From: Cupriavidus neocaledonicus
GTDB lineage: Bacteria; Pseudomonadota; Gammaproteobacteria; Burkholderiales; Burkholderiaceae
Direction: 5' to 3'
Length of the DNA: 64,000 nucleotides
Assembly (NCBI RefSeq): GCF_000372525.1
Contig: NZ_AQUR01000086.1
Span: 41,803 to 105,802, forward strand
The position numbers were made by a program, and so were the translations under genes. Below the pieces are notes generated by a model, which made no database searches, was not told the DNA's origin, and saw nothing but the letters and a program-made list of their open reading frames with translations. Positions within the stretch are counted from its first letter, which is position 1. Each line of letters opens with the position of its first letter. Positions 19,500 through 27,872 of this stretch are shown piece by piece.

Positions 19500-19823
19500 A
19501 TGACTCACGTTGTCACCGAATCCTGCATCCGTTGCCGCTACACAGACTGCGTTGACGTGTGTCCGGTCGATTGTTTCCGCGAGGGCCCCAACTTCCTGGC
19601 CATCGACCCGGATGAGTGCATCGACTGCGCCGTGTGCGTGGCCGAATGCCCGGTGAACGCCATTTACGCCGAGGAAGACGTCCCGGGCGACCAGCAGCAG
19701 TTTATCGAGCTGAATGCCGAACTGGCGCGCGCCTGGCCTTCCATCACCAAGACCAAGGCCCCGCTGGCCGAGGCCGAAGAATGGAAGGACGCCACCGACA
19801 AGCTGCAGTACCTGGAGCGCTGA
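19500..19823 (+). CDS. fdxA: Seven-iron ferredoxin FdxA
   Basis: A 107-residue ferredoxin with one [3Fe-4S] and one [4Fe-4S] cluster. The cysteine pattern C9-x2-C12-x4-C17-x3-C21P, followed by [12 protein letters not shown] (C40, C43, C46, C50), is the classical FdxA arrangement. The C-terminal [23 protein letters not shown] is typical of the proteobacterial subgroup. A ferredoxin-NADP reductase gene follows 86 bases downstream, so the two probably form an electron-transfer pair. Confidence 0.96.
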   Translation: MTHVVTESCIRCRYTDCVDVCPVDCFREGPNFLAIDPDECIDCAVCVAECPVNAIYAEEDVPGDQQQFIELNAELARAWPSITKTKAPLAEAEEWKDATDKLQYLER

Positions 19824-19909
19824 GCGCGCCGGGCAGCAAAGAAAGCCGTCCCCACGCGCTTTCCGCAATGCCGGGCACCCGCGTGCCCAACCAACGTATC
19901 AGGACGAAT

Positions 19910-21019
19910 ATGGACTTGAGCATTCCAAATCCCGTTGCCGACACGACCAGGCAGGTCGAGGGCGGCAGCCCCGCAGGCGGCCAGCCGCTGGAAATCGACG
20001 CGCTGATCGTCGGTGCCGGCCCGGTCGGTCTGTTCCAGGTGTTCGAACTGGGCCTGCTCGAAATCAAGGCCCACGTCATCGATTCCCTGAAGGTCGTTGG
20101 CGGCCAGTGCGTCGAGCTGTATCCGGACAAGCCCATCTACGATATCCCGGCCGTGCCCAGCTGCACCGGCCAGGAACTGACCGACAACCTGCTCAAGCAG
20201 ATCGAGCCGTTCGAGCCCACCTTCCACCTGGGCCAGGAAGTCTCCGTGGTCGAGCGCCGTGAAGACGGCCGCTTCTTCGTCGAGACCTCGCTCGGCACGC
20301 GCTTCATCACCAAGACCATTTTCATCGCCGCCGGCGTGGGCTCGTTCCAGCCGCGCACGCTGAAGGTCGATGGCATTGACAAGTTCGACGGCAAGCAGCT
20401 GTTCTACCGCGTCAAGGACCCGAGCCGCTTCCACGGCCGCAACCTGGTCATCGTCGGCGGCGGCGACTCGGCGCTGGACTGGACCCTGGACCTGGTCGGC
20501 AAGGCCGAGTCGGTGGTGATGATCCACCGCCGCGACGGCTTCCGTGCCGCGCCGGCGTCGGTCGCCAAGATGAAGGAACTGTGCGAGCAGATGGAAATGC
20601 AGTTCCTGGTCGGCCAGATCAGCGGCTATGAAGAGAAAGACGGCGTGCTCACCGAGATCAAGGTGTCCGGCGCCGACGGCGTGACCCGCCGCCTGCCGCT
20701 CGACGACCTGCTGGTGTTCTTCGGGCTGTCGCCCAAGCTGGGCCCGATCGCCGAATGGGGCCTGGACCTGGAGCGCAAGCAGATCAAGGTGGACACGGAG
20801 AAATTCCAGACCAATATCCCCGGTATCTTCGCGGTCGGCGATATCAACACCTATCCCGGCAAGAAGAAGCTGATCCTGTCGGGGTTCCACGAAGCCGCGC
20901 TGGCCGCGTTCGGTGCTGCGCCGTATATCTTCCCCGAGAAGAAGATCCACATGCAGTACACCACCACCTCGCCGAAACTGCACAAGGTGCTGGGCGTGGA
21001 ATCGCCGGTGTTCGACTGA
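19910..21019 (+). CDS. Ferredoxin-NADP(+) reductase, thioredoxin-reductase-like type
   Basis: A 369-residue flavoprotein of the two-dinucleotide-fold family. The FAD motif is GAGPVG (residues 35-40) and the NADPH motif GGGDSALDW lies about 183-191. The segment [17 protein letters not shown] is diagnostic of the Bacillus YumC/Chlorobium-type FNR, which lacks the CxxC of thioredoxin reductase. The C-terminal [30 protein letters not shown] closes the FAD fold. The ATG at 19910 gives normal length. It is paired with fdxA and terminated by the hairpin at 21039-21070. Confidence 0.93.
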   Translation: MDLSIPNPVADTTRQVEGGSPAGGQPLEIDALIVGAGPVGLFQVFELGLLEIKAHVIDSLKVVGGQCVELYPDKPIYDIPAVPSCTGQELTDNLLKQIEPFEPTFHLGQEVSVVERREDGRFFVETSLGTRFITKTIFIAAGVGSFQPRTLKVDGIDKFDGKQLFYRVKDPSRFHGRNLVIVGGGDSALDWTLDLVGKAESVVMIHRRDGFRAAPASVAKMKELCEQMEMQFLVGQISGYEEKDGVLTEIKVSGADGVTRRLPLDDLLVFFGLSPKLGPIAEWGLDLERKQIKVDTEKFQTNIPGIFAVGDINTYPGKKKLILSGFHEAALAAFGAAPYIFPEKKIHMQYTTTSPKLHKVLGVESPVFD

Positions 21020-21038
21020 ACCTTCGCGGACCCCGCAG

Positions 21039-21070
21039 AAAAAAACCGCCGCGAGGCGGTTTTTTTTTCT
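21039..21070 (+). terminator. Terminator after ferredoxin-NADP reductase gene
   Basis: A short GC stem (ACCGCC / GGCGGT with GCGA loop) is extended by an A tract upstream and nine T residues downstream. It lies about 20 bases after the stop. Confidence 0.92.
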
Positions 21071-21098
21071 GGCACAAAGGCGGAACCGTCGCTATAAT
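21069..21098 (+). promoter_or_regulatory. Orphan sigma70-like promoter upstream of tRNA-Asn
   Basis: CTGGCA (21069-21074) and a perfect TATAAT (21093-21098) are separated by 18 bp. No gene begins in the 120 bases downstream. It could be a second, distal tRNA-Asn promoter or could start a short RNA. Confidence 0.4.
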
Positions 21099-21221
21099 GC
21101 GGCCTCGCTGTTCGGCGCCCACGGCCTCGAAGCCGGCGTCCAGCCTCTCTGGATCGCACGCCAGGCAGCAAGCCGGCCTTCCCCGCACCCCCGCGACGAG
21201 AACTAAAATGTCGAAAGGGTG

Positions 21222-21251
21222 TTGACGAAGAAAAGAGAAACTGGCTATAAT
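21222..21251 (+). promoter_or_regulatory. tRNA-Asn promoter
   Basis: TTGACG (21222-21227) and TATAAT (21246-21251) are 18 bp apart. The predicted start, near 21258, is about 9 bases before the mature tRNA. Confidence 0.85.
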
Positions 21252-21266
21252 TTCTTTCTCAGCTGT

Positions 21267-21342
21267 TCCCCGATAGCTCAGTCGGTAGAGCGACGGACTG
21301 TTAATCCGCAGGTCCCTGGTTCGAGCCCAGGTCGGGGAGCCA
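21267..21342 (+). tRNA. tRNA-Asn (anticodon GTT)
   Basis: A 76-base tRNA with encoded CCA. The acceptor stem TCCCCGA pairs with TCGGGGA, the D loop is AGTCGGTA, the anticodon loop CTGTTAA carries GTT at 21300-21302, and the T arm reads CCTGGTTCGAGCCCAGG. A promoter and a terminator bracket it, so it is a single-gene unit. No attachment-site duplication or integrase was seen nearby. Confidence 0.98.
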
Positions 21343-21352
21343 ACCGATACGG

Positions 21353-21382
21353 AAGCCCGGTGCAAACGCACCGGGCTTTTTC
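21353..21382 (+). terminator. tRNA-Asn terminator
   Basis: An 11-bp stem (AAGCCCGGTGC with GCACCGGGCTT) around AAAC is followed by T residues, 10 bases after the CCA end. Confidence 0.9.
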
Positions 21383-21439
21383 GTTTGCGGGTCGCAAATG
21401 GCTTTGGTTCGGGGCTGCCCCAGCGCCCCGCCCTTCGTT

Positions 21440-22207
21440 TTACCCCTGCAACGTAGCGCCTGCGGCCTTCAGCGCCACGACGATAGCCTCTGCATTGGCT
21501 TCGACCCGATGCAGCGGCCCAGCCACCGACATCCCGTAGACAACGCCGCCGAGCGATACCGGCATCGCGATCGCCCCCAAGTCGGGGAAAGACTCGCCGA
21601 AATTCGGATACCACCCCTGCGTCTGCCATTGCTGCATCGCCGCCTCGAATACCCGCAGCGAGTCCACCGTGCGGCCGGTGCGCGACGCAAAGGAAGCGCC
21701 GGCCAGCAATTCCGCGCGGCTTTCCATGGTCATGGTGCCGAGGATGGCGCGGCCGATCGAATTGACATGCGCGTCGCGCAGCTCGCCCGGCGCGGCGATA
21801 TAGCGCACGGGATTGGACGATTCGCGCACTTCCAGATACAGCACGCGGCCGTCGTCCTGCAGCTTGCCGAATACCACGGTCTCGCCGGTAATGTCGCGCA
21901 GCGATTCCAGCACCGGCTGCACGCGCTCCAGCAGCGGGTCATTGCGGGCGATGCGCTGCGCGATGTCGAGCAGCCGGCGCGTCGGGTAGTAGCCCTGGCG
22001 GCGCCCGGTCTCGTACAGATAGCCCAGCGAGGCCAGCGTGCGGATCAGTCCCAGGCAGCTCGACATCGGCGCGCCCAGCAGCTTGGCCAGCTCGGTCAGC
22101 GTCAGCGAGCGGCCTTCGCGCGCATAGATTTCCATGATTTCGATCACGCGCAGCGCCGTCTTGACGCTGCCGTAACCGGACTTTTCCGCCACTTCGTTTG
22201 CTGCCAT
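21440..22207 (-). CDS. IclR-family transcriptional regulator
   Basis: A 255-residue regulator. The N-terminal winged helix-turn-helix (about residues 14-75) contains SLTLTELAKLLGAPMSSCLGLIRTLASLGYL. The C-terminal IclR effector domain includes YIAAPGELRDAHVNSIGRAILGTM and LGAIAMPVSLGGVVYGMSVAGP. IclR proteins usually control neighbouring catabolic genes. It is the last of five leftward genes, 60 bases behind the CoA-transferase, and could bind the double palindrome in front of the first gene (26076-26119). The effector is unknown. Confidence 0.92.
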   Translation of the reverse strand: MAANEVAEKSGYGSVKTALRVIEIMEIYAREGRSLTLTELAKLLGAPMSSCLGLIRTLASLGYLYETGRRQGYYPTRRLLDIAQRIARNDPLLERVQPVLESLRDITGETVVFGKLQDDGRVLYLEVRESSNPVRYIAAPGELRDAHVNSIGRAILGTMTMESRAELLAGASFASRTGRTVDSLRVFEAAMQQWQTQGWYPNFGESFPDLGAIAMPVSLGGVVYGMSVAGPLHRVEANAEAIVVALKAAGATLQG

Positions 22208-22267
22208 CGCTTGGCTTCCTCGACTTCAGTATCCGTTGGCCGGGATTGTACGCGGCGGCGGCGCGGG

Positions 22268-23428
22268 TCAGTCCTCCTGACCTGGGGCTGGCGGCAAGGC
22301 CTGCGGCCAGCTGCGGATATTGCCGGGCGTGCGCGAGAAGCGCGTGGGAATGCCGACGCCGCGCAGGCGCCCTTCGCTTGGATGGTCGTATTCGAACATC
22401 ATGCCGGTGGCGCGCAGGTGCGGGTCGTCGGCAAGGCTGTCGAAGTGCGGCACCTCGCTGTGCGGGATGTCGGCATCGCGCAGCAGCGCGAGCCATTCGG
22501 CAGTGGTGCGCTGCGCGACGATCTCGGCCAGCGTGGCATAGAGCGCGTCGATATTGGCGCTGCGCGCGGCCGGCGTCGCGTAGCGCGGATCGCTGGCCAG
22601 CGGTGCATGTCCGGAGACATCGAAGAAGCGCTGCCATTGCGCGCTGGTGTAGGGAAGCAGCGCGATATGCCCGTCGCGGGTGCGATACGGCTTGCGGTGC
22701 AGCGACATCACGCGCGGATAGCCGGCCGGGCCGAGCGGCGGCACGAAAGTCTGCCCGGCCAGCTGTTCGGTGGCCAGGAACGACACCAGCGTCTCGAACA
22801 TCGGCACCTCGATGGCCTGGCCGCGGCCAGAGCGCTCGCGCTCGTACAGCGCCATCGGAATCGCATAGGCCACGGTCAGCCCGGCGACCTTGTCGGCAAG
22901 GATGGTGTTGACGTACTGCGGCCCTTCGTTCGAGTTGGCGCCCTGGAACTGCGCCATGCCGCTACGCGCCTGGATGATGTCGTCGAAGGCCGGCGCGCCG
23001 GCGTACGGCCCTGACTCCGAATAGCCATAGGCGCCGCAGTAGATCAGCCGCGGATGGCCGGCGCACAGCGAGGCATAGTCCAGGCCGAGCTTGCGCAGCG
23101 ACTGCGGCCGCACGTTCGAGACAAAGACATCGGCGCCGGCGATGAGCGTCTTCAGCGCCGCCAGGTCGTCGGGCTGCTTCACGTCCAGCACCACGAACTG
23201 CTTGTTGCGGTTCAGGTTGAGGAAGCTCGCGCCCATGGCGGCGTGCCGCGCCGGCTCGGCGTGGCGGAATACGTCGCCGGCCGGCGGCTCGACCTTGATC
23301 ACCTCGGCGCCCATGTCGCCGAGGATCTGCGTGGCATACGGTCCCATCGCCACCGAAGTCATGTCGATCACGCGGATCCCGGCCAGCGGCCCGGTCGCCG
23401 CACTGGCCTGCACTGGCTTGTCTTGCAT
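22268..23428 (-). CDS. CaiB/BaiF (family III) CoA-transferase
   Basis: A 386-residue family III CoA-transferase that moves CoA between carboxylic acids. It begins LAGIRVIDMTSVAMGPYATQILGDMGAEVIKVEPPAGD, the family signature. LNLNRNKQFVVLDVK and the catalytic-aspartate region near VFVSNVRPQSLRKLGLDY follow. The substrate is not readable. With the adjoining acyl-CoA dehydrogenase it forms an activate-then-dehydrogenate pair, suggesting breakdown of an organic acid imported via the Bug protein. The gap to the dehydrogenase gene is 12 bases. Confidence 0.92.
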   Translation of the reverse strand: MQDKPVQASAATGPLAGIRVIDMTSVAMGPYATQILGDMGAEVIKVEPPAGDVFRHAEPARHAAMGASFLNLNRNKQFVVLDVKQPDDLAALKTLIAGADVFVSNVRPQSLRKLGLDYASLCAGHPRLIYCGAYGYSESGPYAGAPAFDDIIQARSGMAQFQGANSNEGPQYVNTILADKVAGLTVAYAIPMALYERERSGRGQAIEVPMFETLVSFLATEQLAGQTFVPPLGPAGYPRVMSLHRKPYRTRDGHIALLPYTSAQWQRFFDVSGHAPLASDPRYATPAARSANIDALYATLAEIVAQRTTAEWLALLRDADIPHSEVPHFDSLADDPHLRATGMMFEYDHPSEGRLRGVGIPTRFSRTPGNIRSWPQALPPAPGQED

Positions 23429-23440
23429 CGCCGCTCCCGC

Positions 23441-24607
23441 TCAGTACGACTTGGGCAAGCCCAGCACGCGCTCGGCGATAAAGCACAGGATCAGCTGCGG
23501 GCTGACCGGCGCGATGCGCGGGATATAGGATTCGCGCAGCAGCCGCTCGACCCGGTACTCGCGCGAATAGCCCATGCCGCCCAGCGTCAGGATCGCGGTC
23601 TGGCAGGCATTGTGGCCGGCCTCGGCGGCCAGGTACTTGGCGGCGTTGGCCTCGGCCCCGCAGGACTGGCCCGCGTCGTAGCGGGCCGCGGCCTTGAGCA
23701 TCATCAGGTTGGCCGACTCCAGCTGCATCCACGCCTGCGCCAGCGGATGCTGCACGCCCTGGTTCATGCCGATGGGGCGGCCGAACACCACGCGCTCCTT
23801 GGCATACTGCGTGGCGATGGCCAGCGCCGCGCGGCCTAGCCCGATGGCCTCGGCGGCGATCAGGATGCGCTCGGGGTTGAGTCCGTGCAGGATGTACTCG
23901 AAGCCCTTGCCCTCTTCGCCGATGCGGTCTTCGTCGGGGATGAACAGGTCGTCGATGAACAGCATGTTGGTGTCGACGGCGGCGCGGCCCATCTTGTCGA
24001 TCTCGCGGATCTCGATCTTGCTGCGGTCGACTTTCGTATAGAACAGCGACAGCCCCTCGGTCGATTTCTTCACCGACTCCAGCGGCGTGGTACGCGCCAG
24101 CAGCAGCATGCGGTCGGCCACCTGCGCGGTCGAGATCCAGATCTTGCGCCCACTCACCGAATAGCCGCCCGGCACCTTGCGCGCAAAGGTCTTGAGCTTG
24201 GTGGTGTCGAGCCCCGCATCGGGCTCGGTCACGCCGAAGCATGCCTTCTCCTGGCCGGCGATCAGCGGCGGCAGGAAGCGGCCCTTCTGCGCGTCGGTGC
24301 CGAACACCACCACCGGGTTCAGGCCGAACACGTTCATGTGCACCGCCGACGCGCCGGTCATGCCCGCCCCCGACTGCGAGATGGTCTGCATCACCAGCGC
24401 CGCCTCCAGGATGCCCAGCCCCGCGCCGCCGAAGGCCTCGGGCATGGCCACGCCGAGCCAGCCGCCTTCGCACAGCGTCTGGTAGAACGCGTGCGGATAG
24501 GTGCCGGACTTGTCGAGGCGGTCCCAGTATTCCATGTCGAATTGCGCGCAGACCTGCTGCACCGCCTCGACGATGGCGGCCTGTTGTTCGGAGAGATCGA
24601 AATTCAT
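23441..24607 (-). CDS. Acyl-CoA dehydrogenase
   Basis: A 388-residue flavin-dependent dehydrogenase. The three-domain ACAD layout is visible: helical N-terminus (MNFDLSEQQAAIVEAVQQVCAQF), beta domain with the FAD/substrate loop CFGVTEPDAGLDTTKLKTFARK and WISTAQVADRML, then the C-terminal helical domain with QTAILTLGGMGYSREYRVERLLRESYIPRIAPVSPQ. The natural acyl-CoA cannot be told. It probably acts on the product of the CoA-transferase encoded just downstream. Confidence 0.93.
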   Translation of the reverse strand: MNFDLSEQQAAIVEAVQQVCAQFDMEYWDRLDKSGTYPHAFYQTLCEGGWLGVAMPEAFGGAGLGILEAALVMQTISQSGAGMTGASAVHMNVFGLNPVVVFGTDAQKGRFLPPLIAGQEKACFGVTEPDAGLDTTKLKTFARKVPGGYSVSGRKIWISTAQVADRMLLLARTTPLESVKKSTEGLSLFYTKVDRSKIEIREIDKMGRAAVDTNMLFIDDLFIPDEDRIGEEGKGFEYILHGLNPERILIAAEAIGLGRAALAIATQYAKERVVFGRPIGMNQGVQHPLAQAWMQLESANLMMLKAAARYDAGQSCGAEANAAKYLAAEAGHNACQTAILTLGGMGYSREYRVERLLRESYIPRIAPVSPQLILCFIAERVLGLPKSY

Positions 24608-24647
24608 CGCGTTACCTGCTTGCTGTCGTTGTCTGTTCGATGGTGTC

Positions 24648-25625
24648 TTATTCCGGCTGGATGCCCGCGTCCTTCACCAGCCGCGCCCACTTCTGCAACT
24701 CGGCCGCGACAAACTGGCTAAGCTCCGCCGGCGTGCTGCCGAACGGCTCGAAGCCGAGCGCGTGGAACTGCGCCGCATGCTGCTTGCTGGTGGCGATCGC
24801 CACCAGCTCGCGGTTCAGGCGCTCGACCACCGGCGCCGGCACCCCGGCCGGCGCGAACACGCCGTTCCACGAGGTCACGTCGAAGCCTTTCAGCTCAGGC
24901 ACGCTCGCCAGCGGCGGCAGGTCCGGCAGCAGCGCACTGCGCTGCGCGGTGGTGACCGCCAGCGCGCGCAGCTTGCCGGCGCGCACGTTGGCGATGCCGG
25001 CGGCAAAGTCGACGAACATGGCCTGCACCTGGCCGCCCATCACGTCGGTCATCGCCGGCGGCGTGCTCTTGTACGGCACGTGCAGCATCTTCAGCCCCGC
25101 CATCTTCGACAGCGTCGCGCCCGAGACGATGCCGGTGCTGTTGCCGCTGGCATAGGTCAGGCCCGGATGCGCCTTGGCATAGTCGACGAACTCGCGCAGC
25201 GTCTTGACCGGCAGCGCCGGGTTGACCACCAGCATGAACGGCAGGTTGCCCATGCGCGAGATCGGCGTGAAATCCTTGACCGGGTCATAGCGCAACTGCT
25301 TCATCAGCGATGGGTTGGCCGAATGCGTGGTGTTGGTGGTCATGAACAGCGTGTAACCGTCGGCGGGCGCCTTGGCCACGAACTCGGCGGCGATGGTGCC
25401 GTTGGCGCCGGGCTTGTTGTCGACCACCACCGGCTGCTGCAGCGACTCGCCCAGATACTTCGCGGTCAGGCGCGCCACCGCATCGGTGCCGCTGCCGGCG
25501 GCAAACGGCACCACCAGGCGCAACGGCTTGGAAGGGAATTCATCTACGGCAAGCGCCGGGATCGCGGCCAGCGCCGCGCTGCAACCCAGCACCAGGCCGG
25601 CCAAAGCGTTCTTGAAGGACTTCAC
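24648..25625 (-). CDS. Bug-family (TctC-like) extracytoplasmic solute-binding protein
   Basis: A 325-residue periplasmic binding protein of the tripartite tricarboxylate transporter family. A signal peptide (MKSFKNALAGLVLGCSAALAAIPALA) is followed by FPSKPLRLVVPFAAGSGTDAVAR and VVDNKPGANGTIAAEFVAKAPADGYTL, the two Bug consensus blocks, and later YAKAHPGLTYASGNSTG. Bug proteins bind carboxylates, amides or nicotinate. No membrane subunits (TctA/TctB) are present here, as is common for the many orphan bug genes of Cupriavidus and Bordetella. Confidence 0.93.
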   Translation of the reverse strand: MKSFKNALAGLVLGCSAALAAIPALAVDEFPSKPLRLVVPFAAGSGTDAVARLTAKYLGESLQQPVVVDNKPGANGTIAAEFVAKAPADGYTLFMTTNTTHSANPSLMKQLRYDPVKDFTPISRMGNLPFMLVVNPALPVKTLREFVDYAKAHPGLTYASGNSTGIVSGATLSKMAGLKMLHVPYKSTPPAMTDVMGGQVQAMFVDFAAGIANVRAGKLRALAVTTAQRSALLPDLPPLASVPELKGFDVTSWNGVFAPAGVPAPVVERLNRELVAIATSKQHAAQFHALGFEPFGSTPAELSQFVAAELQKWARLVKDAGIQPE

Positions 25626-25672
25626 GGTGGTTGTCTCCTGTCGTTTTATGCCCTGCCCGTGACCGCCGCGCC

Positions 25673-26062
25673 TCAGGCGGGCCGTATCACGCGTTCAGGG
25701 GATTCCTCGTAGGGCGGGGAATAGATCACCAGAATCTTCGCCGGCTCATCGCTGACCACCGTGAAGACGTGCATCTGGTCGGGCGGGAAGAAGCAGCAAT
25801 CGCCCGGACCGAGCTCCCGGCGCTGGCCGCCGACCTCGGCAATGGCGCGCCCTTCCAGCACATAGCAGACCTGTTCGATGCCGGGATGCGCGTGCGGCAA
25901 CGCGCCCTTACCCTTCTCGATGGTGCCGTGGATCACTTCCAGGTGGCGCGAACCGACGGTCTCCGGCGCGATCAGCCGGCGGTTGAGCGTGCCGACATGG
26001 TTGGCGGGGTGGTAGCCCTCGACCTCTTCGGTCGAGATGAAATACACGGGTTGGTCCGCCAT
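25673..26062 (-). CDS. Cupin-domain protein
   Basis: A 129-residue single-domain cupin. Motif 1 is HAHPGIEQVCYVLEGRAIAEVGG and motif 2 lies in LGPGDCCFFPPDQMHVFTVVS, giving metal-ligand histidines and a glutamate of a typical cupin barrel. The function is unknown: it may be an isomerase, dioxygenase-like or sensory protein for the pathway. It is first in the five-gene operon, with AGGAG about 7 bases before the ATG and an apparent operator just upstream. Confidence 0.85.
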   Translation of the reverse strand: MADQPVYFISTEEVEGYHPANHVGTLNRRLIAPETVGSRHLEVIHGTIEKGKGALPHAHPGIEQVCYVLEGRAIAEVGGQRRELGPGDCCFFPPDQMHVFTVVSDEPAKILVIYSPPYEESPERVIRPA

Positions 26063-26075
26063 GCGGTTCTCCTGC

Positions 26076-26119
26076 CTGAATTCATGTTTGTGAAAAATAG
26101 TTTATACACATGAATTCAG
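26076..26119. promoter_or_regulatory. Paired palindromic operator of the cupin/IclR operon
   Basis: CTGAATTCATGT (26076-26087) and its exact reverse complement ACATGAATTCAG (26108-26119) form a perfect 12-bp inverted repeat 20 bp apart. Each arm holds the self-complementary octamer TGAATTCA. The arms lie in the -35/-10 spacer and just after the start site of the promoter at 26099-26127, a layout typical of repression. The likely binder is the IclR protein encoded at the end of the operon. Confidence 0.65.
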
Positions 26120-26127
26120 ACGTCAAA
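26099..26127 (-). promoter_or_regulatory. Promoter of the cupin operon
   Basis: TTTGAC (26122-26127) and TAAACT (26099-26104) on the minus strand are 17 bp apart. The start would be near 26092, giving a leader of about 30 bases before the cupin ATG. Confidence 0.5.
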
Positions 26128-26282
26128 CGATTTTGATGCGTTTGCGGGTTTACCGGGAGGGAATGGACGGGTCCGCGCCGCGCGTTGGAAACGATGCGCT
26201 ATCATGCGGATGTCCGCGGCGCCGAAGTGCTCTCAAAATAACTATCAGCCACGTGCCATCACGCGTACATTGCACTGCATTC

Positions 26283-26312
26283 TTGACAGCGCCGTCGTAT
26301 ACATGCCATAGT
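26283..26312 (+). promoter_or_regulatory. Candidate rpsU promoter and long leader
   Basis: A perfect TTGACA (26283-26288) and CATAGT (26307-26312) are 18 bp apart. The following 220 bases up to rpsU hold no gene that can be supported, so rpsU would have a long leader. The rest of the 26120-26539 gap shows nothing else recognisable. Confidence 0.45.
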
Positions 26313-26539
26313 TACGGGCGTATAGCATTCATGGAAACCGGTACTGTCAGGCTCCCGTAATGTTCGGACCTGGCGCTATCACCCCTGACACTGGTTGCAC
26401 GGACTGAAACGTCCACATCTTTCAGGTTCGCGGGGGCGCACCAGGGCATCGCCCCGCGTGCAATACCAGTCGCTCCGGCGACCGCAGTTTCCCCCCGTGT
26501 GAACCAGCCGCCCCGGCGGCAATCCCCTAAAGGACTGAA

Positions 26540-26752
26540 TTGACTAAGATCGTCTTGAAACCCGGTGAGCCCGTTGAAGTTGCAATGCGGCGTTTCCGTC
26601 GTGCCATTCTGCAGACTGGCCTGATCGTTGAACTCAAGAGCCGTACCGCTTACGAGAAGCCGACGACCGAGCGCAAGCGCAAGAAGAAGGCCGCCGAAGC
26701 ACGCCTGCGCAAGCGCCTGCGCATGCAGATGCTGCCGAAGAAGATGTACTGA
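26540..26752 (+). CDS. rpsU: 30S ribosomal protein S21
   Basis: A 70-residue S21 protein with the usual beginning [23 protein letters not shown] and the basic tail [14 protein letters not shown]. It begins with TTG, preceded by AAAGGA with 6-base spacing; no in-frame ATG would give a full-length protein. It is a single-gene unit with its own terminator rather than part of rpsU-dnaG-rpoD. S21 helps the 30S subunit choose mRNAs, and species of this group often have several rpsU copies. Confidence 0.96.
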   Translation: MTKIVLKPGEPVEVAMRRFRRAILQTGLIVELKSRTAYEKPTTERKRKKKAAEARLRKRLRMQMLPKKMY

Positions 26753-26787
26753 TTGCGGTACGCTTCTCTGCCCGGCATCGCCAGGCA

Positions 26788-26818
26788 TAAAAACCGCCAG
26801 TTCGCTGGCGGTTTTTTT
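26788..26818. terminator. rpsU terminator
   Basis: The stem ACCGCCAG/CTGGCGGT closes a TTCG tetraloop, with A residues before and seven T residues after, so it could work in both directions. Confidence 0.92.
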
Positions 26819-26947
26819 ATGCCCGCGTGCCGCGGCATACGCGTCCGCGCCAGCACGGCTCTGCTGCAGTGCGCCACCTGAGCGCCGCGCGGATGACCGG
26901 CATAATGGCGGATATTGCGCCGTTGCGGCGCCACACCGGACCCTGCC

Positions 26948-27859
26948 TTGACTGCCATCCTCGAGTTGCGCAAGGTGCGCAAGCAATACGGCGACACGGT
27001 CGTGGTCGACGACCTCGACCTTCAGGTTTTCCGTGGCCAGTGCTTTGGCCTGCTGGGCCCCAACGGCGCCGGCAAGACCACCACGCTGAGGCTGCTGCTG
27101 GGCCTGACCACGCCCCTGGCGGGCACCCTGACGCTGTGCGGCGAGCCCATCCCCGAGCGCGCGCCGCAGGCCCGCATGCGCGTGGGCGTGGTGCCGCAGT
27201 TCGACAATCTCGACCCGGACTTCTCGGTGATCGAGAACCTGCGCATCTTCGGGCGCTACTTCGGGCTGTCGTCGGCCGAGATCGAACGGCGCGTGCCGAA
27301 GCTGCTGGAATTCGCGCGCCTGGAAAACCGCGCCGACGCCCAGGTGCGCGACCTCTCCGGCGGCATGCGCCGGCGCCTGACCGTGGCGCGCGCGCTGATC
27401 AACGACCCGGACCTGCTGGTGATGGACGAGCCCACCACCGGCCTGGACCCGCAGGCGCGCCATCTGATCTGGGAGCGGCTGAAGTCGCTGATGGCCAGCG
27501 GCAAGACCATCCTGCTGACCACGCACTTCATGGAAGAAGCCGAACGGCTGTGCAACTATCTGTGCGTGATCGACGGCGGCCGCAAGATCGCCGAAGGCAA
27601 GCCGCACGAGCTGATCGACAGCCAGATCGGCTGCGACGTGGTCGAGGTCTATGGCGATGAACTGGACACCCTGCGCGGCACGCTGACGCCGCTGGCGCAG
27701 CGCACCGAAATGAGCGGAGAGACGCTGTTCTGCTACGTGCGCGAGCCTGCCCCGCTGCTGGCGGCACTGCACGGCAGGAGCGGCGTGCGCTACCTGCACC
27801 GCCCGGCCAACCTCGAGGACGTGTTCCTCAAGCTGACCGGCCGCGAGATGCGGGACTGA
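26948..27859 (+). CDS. nodI: ABC transporter ATP-binding protein, NodI-like (DRA family)
   Basis: A 303-residue ATPase. Walker A is GPNGAGKTT (residues 37-45), the signature is LSGGMRRRL, and Walker B is [13 protein letters not shown]. The run [29 protein letters not shown] is the hallmark of NodI and its chromosomal homologues. The TTG at 26948 ([10 protein letters not shown]) is preferred to an earlier TTG at 26915 because the domain begins there; neither has a strong ribosome-binding site. It pairs with the NodJ-like permease 13 bases downstream. Its substrate is unknown. Without nod genes nearby, a symbiotic role is not implied. Confidence 0.9.
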   Translation: MTAILELRKVRKQYGDTVVVDDLDLQVFRGQCFGLLGPNGAGKTTTLRLLLGLTTPLAGTLTLCGEPIPERAPQARMRVGVVPQFDNLDPDFSVIENLRIFGRYFGLSSAEIERRVPKLLEFARLENRADAQVRDLSGGMRRRLTVARALINDPDLLVMDEPTTGLDPQARHLIWERLKSLMASGKTILLTTHFMEEAERLCNYLCVIDGGRKIAEGKPHELIDSQIGCDVVEVYGDELDTLRGTLTPLAQRTEMSGETLFCYVREPAPLLAALHGRSGVRYLHRPANLEDVFLKLTGREMRD

Positions 27860-27872
27860 ACCAAGGGACGAC

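Noticed and set aside
21098..21266. A decayed second tRNA-Asn
   Set aside because: Only the GCTGTTC flank resembles the real gene; no D, anticodon or T arms could be drawn.
21267..26062. Integrated island at tRNA-Asn
   Set aside because: There is no integrase, no tRNA 3' end duplication and no phage gene in the following 5 kb.
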